NCBI GenBank assembly: GCA_017889585.1
Contig: JAGFZX010000002.1
Location: forward strand, 1-64,000
DNA: 64,000 nt
Direction: 5' to 3'
Source of the DNA: Bacillota bacterium
Lineage (GTDB): Bacteria; Bacillota; Negativicutes; DSM-13327
The position numbers and the translations under genes were made by a program. The notes below the pieces were generated by a model. That model was not told where the DNA came from. It did no database searches and was given only the letters and a program-made list of their open reading frames with translations. Of the stretch, positions 58,315 through 64,000 are shown in pieces. Numbering within the stretch: position 1 is the first letter of the stretch; each line of letters opens with the position of its first letter.

Positions 58315-58372
58315 TAATACTGTCATGGATACGTATCAAAGGTGCAGGTGCTATTTTAAGAGGAGGTTAATA

Positions 58373-59182
58373 ATGGAAGAAATTAATATCAAAACTAAAC
58401 AACTTAATGATTTTCTCAGTGGATTTGGAAGTGTAGTGGTAGCTTTTTCCGGTGGTGTGGATAGTAGCTTTTTGGCTGCGGCAGCACTGCGCGCTGTAGG
58501 AGATAAGGCGATTGCGGTCACTGCTTTTTCAGAGACGCTGGCTGAGAGCGAGAAAAATGAAGCCGTCTTAATTGCTAAGGAAATTGGCATTCAGCACATA
58601 CTTTTAAATATTAGTGAACTGAATAGTTCAGAGTTTGTGGAGAATACCGTGAGTCGTTGTTATCACTGTAAGAAAGAACGGTTTTCAGTCTTAGCTGAGT
58701 GGGCTAAGGAGAATCATTATAATTGGGTGCTTGAGGGATCTAATGCTGATGATCTATCTGATTATCGTCCTGGAATCAAGGCTGTGGAAGAACTTGAGTC
58801 TGTAAGGAGTCCTTTGCTTGAAGTCGGTCTTACTAAGAGTGAAATCAGAGAGATATCAAGACAATGGAATTTGCCGACCTGGGATAAACTAAGTGCGGCT
58901 TGCCTATCTTCTCGGGTAGCCTATGGAATTTCTGTTACTGCAGAAAGGCTTAAGCAAATAGAAGATGCCGAAGAACTGGTAAAGAAGTTTTGTTCAGGGC
59001 AAGTCAGGGTTAGACATCACGGAAATATTGCAAGGATTGAAGTAGTACCTGAAAATATTGGGTTAATTATCGCTCCCGAAATCGCGAGCATACTTGATCA
59101 GGGTTTGAAAGAAATCGGCTTTACTTATGTCACTGTTGATTTGGCTGGCTATCGAATGGGTAGTATGAATGCAAATATATAG
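58373..59182 (+). CDS. larE: LarE-type ATP-dependent sulfur transferase (three-Cys type)
   Basis: VVAFSGGVDSSFLAAAA PP-loop; SRCYHCKKERF; EGSNADDLSDYRPG; AACLSSRVAYG. Confidence 0.9.
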   Translation: MEEINIKTKQLNDFLSGFGSVVVAFSGGVDSSFLAAAALRAVGDKAIAVTAFSETLAESEKNEAVLIAKEIGIQHILLNISELNSSEFVENTVSRCYHCKKERFSVLAEWAKENHYNWVLEGSNADDLSDYRPGIKAVEELESVRSPLLEVGLTKSEIREISRQWNLPTWDKLSAACLSSRVAYGISVTAERLKQIEDAEELVKKFCSGQVRVRHHGNIARIEVVPENIGLIIAPEIASILDQGLKEIGFTYVTVDLAGYRMGSMNANI

Positions 59183-59287
59183 TGGGTTTACTATAAAAAT
59201 AACACTAAGTTATGGAAAATTCTTTTAATTATCTTTAGTAACAGATGAAAATATTGGTGATATACCAATAAAAAATAAATACTAAGA

Positions 59288-59351
59288 GCTGATTGGAAAA
59301 CCAAAGGCCGAGGATGTCCCCTATTTAGGGAGGACATCTGAGGTCTTTTTT
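59288..59351 (+). promoter_or_regulatory. Leader attenuator element 29
   Basis: gctgaTTGGaaaaCCAAaggccgaggatgtcc...ggacatctgaggtctttttt. Confidence 0.82.
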
Positions 59352-59392
59352 ATTTTGCAATCATTCACGAAATGACAAAGGAGGATTATTCA

Positions 59393-60733
59393 ATGGCAGG
59401 TGCAACACAATCGACGCTTCCTTGGTATCAAAGAGAAGATACATGGGCAATTATCATTGCTTTGGGACTTGTTCTGGGCATTAGTGCTGCGTTCTTTGGC
59501 GGTGTGATGGGATTATTTAAATCAATGGCAGTTAGTATTCCTGGATGGTCTAATGATGTAAGTAAAGTGACTGCTGGGTTTAGTAAAAATATTTCTGGAC
59601 TCTTTATATTATTTGGATTTTTTCTTATGGCTTTTTCGATAGGTGCTCGTGTGATGGGCTATAATGTTAAACATTTTATAGCAGGTTTCACAGTGTTATA
59701 TATTGTATCGGTGTTTGTTTCTATTCTGGGTTCCAATCAATTTATTAAAGAGTGGCAGCTAGAAACTCCACTACTTGCCTTGATGGTCGGTCTACTTATC
59801 GGCAATACTGTGACCCTGCCACGGTGGTTTCAGGCTGGATTAAGGACTGAGTACTACGTAAAAACTGGTATCGTTCTTATGGGGGCTACCTTACCATTCA
59901 CCATCATTATGCAAGCGGGTCCTTTCGCAATACTGCAAGCGACAATTGTTTCCGTTATCACTTTTGCAGTGATTTACTTTGCCGCAACTCGTTTGTTTGG
60001 TTTAGATGAACGTTTTGCTGCCTGCTTGGGGGCAGGTGGCTCGATTTGTGGTGTATCGGCTGCAATTGCGATTGGTGGCGCTTGTCGTGCGAAAAAAGAG
60101 TATGTTTCTGTGGCTATATCCATGGTTATTGTTTGGGCCGTAGTGATGATTTTCATACTTCCTCTGTGGGCGAAGCAATTGGCCATGGATGCTGGGCCTG
60201 CCGGGGCGTGGATTGGTACTTCGGAGTTTGCTGATGCAGCTGGTTTTGCAGCTGCCGAGGCTATGGGAGATGAAAGATCTGTTAAAACTTTTACGCTGAT
60301 GAAAGTTGTTGGTCGAGATATGTTTGTAGGCGTGTGGGCACTCGTGGTTGCCTTTTTATCGGTAACAGCTTGGGAAAACAAAAGTTCCGCTACATCGGAG
60401 CGTATTGATAAAGGAGAAATCTGGCGTCGTTTTCCTAAATTCATTATTGGTTTCTTTATAACTTCAATCTTTATCACTGTGCTTATTGCGATGATGGAGC
60501 CTAAAACTGCGTCGGCTTTTTCAAAAGATGCTTTAGGATCTATCAAAACATTACGTGGTTGGACATTTACGTGGACGTTTTTAAGTATTGGGTTTACCAC
60601 CCGTTTTCGTGAGCTGACTTCTTTTGGTTGGAAACCGCTAGTGGCATTCACAATTGGTGTATTAATCAATGTTCCCCTTGGTTACTGGCTATCTAATGTA
60701 GTATTTGTAGATTACTGGTTGAACATTAAATAA
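59393..60733 (+). CDS. YeiH/UPF0324-family putative sulfate exporter
   Basis: GLLIGNTVTLPRWFQAGLRTEYYVKTGIVLMGATLPF, GAGGSICGVSAAIAIGGACRAKKEYVSVAISMVIVWAVVMIFILP. Confidence 0.88.
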   Translation: MAGATQSTLPWYQREDTWAIIIALGLVLGISAAFFGGVMGLFKSMAVSIPGWSNDVSKVTAGFSKNISGLFILFGFFLMAFSIGARVMGYNVKHFIAGFTVLYIVSVFVSILGSNQFIKEWQLETPLLALMVGLLIGNTVTLPRWFQAGLRTEYYVKTGIVLMGATLPFTIIMQAGPFAILQATIVSVITFAVIYFAATRLFGLDERFAACLGAGGSICGVSAAIAIGGACRAKKEYVSVAISMVIVWAVVMIFILPLWAKQLAMDAGPAGAWIGTSEFADAAGFAAAEAMGDERSVKTFTLMKVVGRDMFVGVWALVVAFLSVTAWENKSSATSERIDKGEIWRRFPKFIIGFFITSIFITVLIAMMEPKTASAFSKDALGSIKTLRGWTFTWTFLSIGFTTRFRELTSFGWKPLVAFTIGVLINVPLGYWLSNVVFVDYWLNIK

Positions 60734-60803
60734 TTTAAATTTCACGGAACTAAAAACAGTTGGCAAGGCATTGTATTGACGTGTTGCTAAAGGAGGACCA
60801 ATC

Positions 60804-61148
60804 ATGGGAGAATTGCATAAATCGATGGTAGATCATCTGACTCGGATTATATTAAAACCGGTGGAGGAGCCCTTGCGTTGTCAACAATTTCTGATGAATG
60901 ATATGGCTGATGCGCAGGCAGTAAGATGTTTTGGCCTACAATTGCAACGCAGAACGAAACGGGTAGCATTAATGATGGAATTGCTGTTGACAAAGGGGTT
61001 TGTTTTTAGTTTTCAAAAGGGCTATATTTTTGCTGACTCGCCAGTGATGGAAGCGCAGGAGGCAAAAGAATATTTACTGGAGAATGGATTTTTTGATCAA
61101 GAATTTCAAATATTTCTAGAGTATGGGCGTAAATGGGGCGTAATGTGA
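60804..61148 (+). CDS. Hypothetical protein (114 aa)
   Basis: ORF with RBS aaaggagg; no family recognised. Confidence 0.6.
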   Translation: MGELHKSMVDHLTRIILKPVEEPLRCQQFLMNDMADAQAVRCFGLQLQRRTKRVALMMELLLTKGFVFSFQKGYIFADSPVMEAQEAKEYLLENGFFDQEFQIFLEYGRKWGVM

Positions 61149-61186
61149 AATGAAAACAATATCCTATAAGATAGTGTAGAAATAAA

Positions 61187-61303
61187 GGCCTCGGCTGTCC
61201 GGGATGTCCGAGCAGGCTGTAGCGGAAGTCAGATGGATGGGAAAGGAAGCACTAGTTCCGCAAAGCAAGCCGCTACGGTAAGTAAGGCGCAGCCGACTAG
61301 CCT
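61187..61303 (+). ncRNA. Candidate structured RNA (nested helices) upstream of a small secreted peptide
   Basis: GGCcuCGGCUG...CAGCCGacuaGCC; GUAGCGG(61219-61225)/CCGCUAC(61270-61276); GGAA-gcacuag-UUCC; GC-rich relative to surroundings. Confidence 0.5.
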
Positions 61304-61388
61304 AAATCCTAGTATAGGAATAAAGTGGACATAGCGGTATAGGAGTATATAACGAAAACGAATAATGAATGATGAGAGGGTAATGACT

Positions 61389-61577
61389 ATGAATAAAAAA
61401 GTAATACGAATGATTGTTGCTGTATTGGTAGCGGTGCTTGTATCGGGAACGGTATTGCTGCCAACTACGGCAACGATATTTGCCGTAGAACAGACGGCTG
61501 ATCAGGAACAGTCGACGCCTCCATCGGAGAATGCTCCGAAAGACGGTGGTAATGAACATTCAGGTCATCATATGTAA
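61389..61577 (+). CDS. Small secreted peptide with His/Met-rich C-terminus (GNEHSGHHM)
   Basis: Signal-peptide-like MNKKVIRMIVAVLVAVLVSGTVLLPTTATIFAVE. Confidence 0.6.
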   Translation: MNKKVIRMIVAVLVAVLVSGTVLLPTTATIFAVEQTADQEQSTPPSENAPKDGGNEHSGHHM

Positions 61578-61581
61578 TAGC

Positions 61582-61613
61582 AAAGCAGCCCTTCTATAGA
61601 AAGGGTTGCTTTT
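61582..61613 (+). terminator. Intrinsic terminator
   Basis: aaagcagcccttctatagaaagggttgctttt. Confidence 0.8.
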
Positions 61614-61766
61614 GTATATAGAACAATTAGAAATAAACCGTGAATTCACATAAGTTTTTCATATTTTCTTCAAAACTTCTTCACAATATACTTGTATACT
61701 AAAGATAAAAAACGCGGCTAAAAGCAAATATAAAAATGAAAATGTTATGTGAGAGGGGGGCTTCTT

Positions 61767-62451
61767 GTGGCCCAATATTCAGTATTAATTGTAGATGATG
61801 ATGTGAAACTAGTTATGCTTTTACAAACCTATTTTGTAAAAGAAGGCTATATCACTTACACAGCGAATGATGGTTTAGATGCATTGCAGGTGGTGTGGGA
61901 ACGGAAACCGGATATTATGGATGCTGCCAGGCCTCGACGGTTTGGAGGTTTGCTGGAAAATTCGGAAGAATAATGATATTCCTATTATCATGCTTACCGC
62001 CCGGGATGAAGAAAGTGATCGGTTAATAGGTCTTGAAATCGGAGCCGACGATTATGTGACCAAACCATTTAGTCCTAAGGAAGTGATTGCTCGGGCCAAG
62101 GCCATTTTGCGCCTTGCGAATAAAGAGGTGGTGAGTCACGAACCAATTAAAGCGGGCACGATGATCATTGACTTGGAACGTCACCATATTACCAATGGTG
62201 GTCAGATTGTGGATGTGACACCTACTGAGTTTAAAATTATGGAAATATTGGCTGGTAATGCCGGTAAGGTTTATAGTCGTCTGCAGATTGTCGAACAAAT
62301 TCAAGGGTATAGCTTTGAAAGGTATGAACGGACAATTGATGCACATATTAAAAATTTACGCCGTAAAATTGAGATCAACTCGAAGGAGCCTCACTATATT
62401 CATACAGTATACGGGATTGGCTACAAATTTGCCGGTGAAGCGGATGAATAG
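61767..62451 (+). pseudogene. OmpR-family response regulator with receiver-domain deletion/frameshift near 61918
   Basis: YSVLIVDDDVKLVMLLQTYFVKEGY..KPDIMDAARPRRFGGLLENSEE*; second frame PGLDGLEVCWKIRKNNDIPIIMLTARDEESDRLIGLEIGADDYVTKPFSPKEVIAR...wHTH. Confidence 0.8.
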
Positions 62452-62791
62452 CATTAAGTATCGCATCACTGGTCTGATGTCTCTTGCGGTGGCTTTTACC
62501 TTATTTTTGCTGCTTTACCTGATTAATGGGCAGATGAATGAGCATTTCAAAGAGTACCTAGTCGTACAGAATATGGAAATGGGCCCAAATGGCATGATGA
62601 CGCATATGGACGTCGACAATTCGACAGTGACTATCATCATGGGACCTCTAGAAGAAACTTTTTTGGCTTCCGTCCATAAATCCTTCGCCTGGGTGGCAGT
62701 CGAAAGTAAGTTGGGGGAAGATAGCATTTTTCAAGTACAATTACCTGTTGGTTTGGAAGACTACAGTCGGGATAAGGGAAATCTGTCATGA
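62438..62791 (+). pseudogene. Sensor histidine kinase remnant with internal deletion
   Basis: MNSIKYRITGLMSLAVAFTLFLLLYLING...MGPLEETFLASVHKSFAWVA joined to VESKLGEDSIFQVQLPVG (HATPase end); DHp and most of CA missing. Confidence 0.75.
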
Positions 62792-62811
62792 GACGCATTC
62801 TGTTGCGTCTC
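62790..62811 (+). terminator. Intrinsic terminator
   Basis: gagacgcattctgttgcgtctctattttt. Confidence 0.8.
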
Positions 62812-63031
62812 TATTTTTATAAAAAAAGTAGATATAAAATTCATATGAGACAAAGATAAGTAAAAGGATTATTGAGTAACTAGAAATAACATTAGTTCTT
62901 CATACTTTCTTCATGAGATATTCATAACTAGTCTGTATAGTAATAAACAGGATTATTGCGCTTTTAAGAGCTTGGAATAAAAAATGAGTTTGTCATTCGA
63001 GCTCTGAAAGTGGGGTCGAAAAGGAGGATAT

Positions 63032-64000
63032 ATGAAAACAGGAAAATGGTTTCAGAGAAAAGCATTGACTTTGACCGCTGTGCTGGTATTGGGAGTTATG
63101 GCACCGGTTATGGCAGCGGAAAACCAGGAGGCATTAAGCCTCAAGCAAGTAATAGATACTGCACTACAAAATAATCCAACGCTACTGGAAAGTCAGAAAC
63201 GTTGGGAAGGAAAAATGGATAGTGTCCCAGTGGCGACAGCCTTGTCAAATCCAAAGTTCGGCATTATGAAAGATGATGCAAATGGATTGTTTTCGCCTGG
63301 TACAGCGATGATGACGGAGTATAGCTTGACTCAAGAAATCATGAACCCGTCTAAACTGAAATCCATGGGTAAAATGGCTATCAGTGATGGGTTGATGTCG
63401 AAAGCCAACTATATGGATAAACGAATGGAAGTTTATAGCACAGCCAAGCAAACATATTATGATTTGCTGTATGCCGAAAAGGCCTTGGAAATTGGTAAAG
63501 AAAATCAGCAGCTAATGGGTCAGCTGGTGCAAATAGCTCAAGTTAATTATTCAACTGGCATGGTATCCCTGCAAGATACGCTCCGGGCCCAGACCGAGTT
63601 TTCCAAAATGACTACCGATTTGTTAAACATGGCAGCCATGGAAGCAGTGGCTAAAGCTCAATTGAATACTGTGATGAATCGTTACGCAGATAGTACACTC
63701 GCGGTGAAGGAAGAATTCAGCGCGTCGGCACCCAATTTTGATTTAGCTGGCTTAACACAGCAGGCACTTGATGGAAAACCAGCCGTCATCAGTATGCAGC
63801 GTCAAGTGGAGATGGCTCAGGCAGGTGTGGAAGTAGCTAAAAAACAAAAGCTGCCTGATTATGAAGTGCAACTTGCTTATAAAGACCGAAAGCAAACGGA
63901 GATGCAAACTCAACCGGATACTTGGAGAATTGGTGTGATGGCAATGCTCCCCATTTGGCAAGATAAAAATAACGGTCAAATCAAATCCGCTGGCGCTATT
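63032..64000 (+). CDS. TolC-like outer membrane efflux protein (runs off window end)
   Basis: Signal peptide, LSLKQVIDTALQNNPTLLESQKRWEG, YDLLYAEKALEIGKENQQLMGQLVQIAQVNYSTGMVSLQDTLRAQTE. Confidence 0.85.
   Translation, partial: MKTGKWFQRKALTLTAVLVLGVMAPVMAAENQEALSLKQVIDTALQNNPTLLESQKRWEGKMDSVPVATALSNPKFGIMKDDANGLFSPGTAMMTEYSLTQEIMNPSKLKSMGKMAISDGLMSKANYMDKRMEVYSTAKQTYYDLLYAEKALEIGKENQQLMGQLVQIAQVNYSTGMVSLQDTLRAQTEFSKMTTDLLNMAAMEAVAKAQLNTVMNRYADSTLAVKEEFSASAPNFDLAGLTQQALDGKPAVISMQRQVEMAQAGVEVAKKQKLPDYEVQLAYKDRKQTEMQTQPDTWRIGVMAMLPIWQDKNNGQIKSAGAI

Noticed and set aside
694-59351. Leader elements as S-box (SAM-I) riboswitches or T-boxes
   Set aside because: Sulfur/methionine context fits, but the elements are only about 60 nt including the terminator, with no SAM-I four-way junction and no T-box sequence or specifier stem.
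694-59351. Leader elements as ANTAR-protein targets
   Set aside because: ANTAR targets are described as tandem stems with hexaloops conserving A1 and G4. Here there is one short stem with variable 4-8 nt loops before the terminator, and no ANTAR protein is seen in the window.
694-59351. Leader elements as CRISPR repeats or transposon ends
   Set aside because: They are widely spaced, lie in 5' UTRs, follow gene orientation and differ in stem sequence while keeping pairing.
59974-60669. 231-aa minus-strand ORF opposite the YeiH-like gene
   Set aside because: Low-complexity antisense shadow ORF of a long, well-supported plus-strand CDS.
61494-61525. ggctgatcaggaacagtcgacgcc in the small peptide ORF as a leader
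   Set aside because: No AGGC after the stem and no terminator; explained by the coding sequence.

Overview
This 64 kb window is AT-rich and Firmicutes-like. The TolC-type gene at the right end suggests a diderm Negativicute, which is inference. Most of it is one sulfur-assimilation island. It holds three nitrogenase-like component-1 (NifD/NifK-like) gene pairs, one intact nifH-like gene plus a nifH remnant, a NifB-like radical-SAM gene and a frameshifted NifX-like gene. Around these are two MetNIQ-type methionine transporters, three SsuABC/TauABC-type ABC transporters, two trans-sulfuration PLP enzymes and three cysK copies. There is also a cysteine desulfurase with a ThiF/MoeB-like E1, an AprA/AprB-like pair, a UroD/corrinoid/RACo methyltransfer operon, a LarE gene and a YeiH-type exporter. 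Two near-identical cysK copies in direct orientation flank the island. The main discovery candidate is a short, highly repeated 5'-leader RNA, about 60 nt long with about 29 copies. Its form is [outer strand]-CUGA-[variable stem, A-rich loop]-AGG-[outer strand], with the outer 3' strand also forming the 5' arm of an intrinsic terminator. It precedes nearly every operon of the island, on both strands. Compensatory changes support both helices, and the outer helix and terminator are mutually exclusive, as expected for an attenuator or riboswitch. All three nitrogenase-like DK operons carry two copies in series. The right end and a few interior patches contain decayed genes: a two-component system, a DHDPS-like gene, an IS200/DUF6803 chimera and a LarA-like fragment. 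All calls come from reading the sequence; no searches were run.
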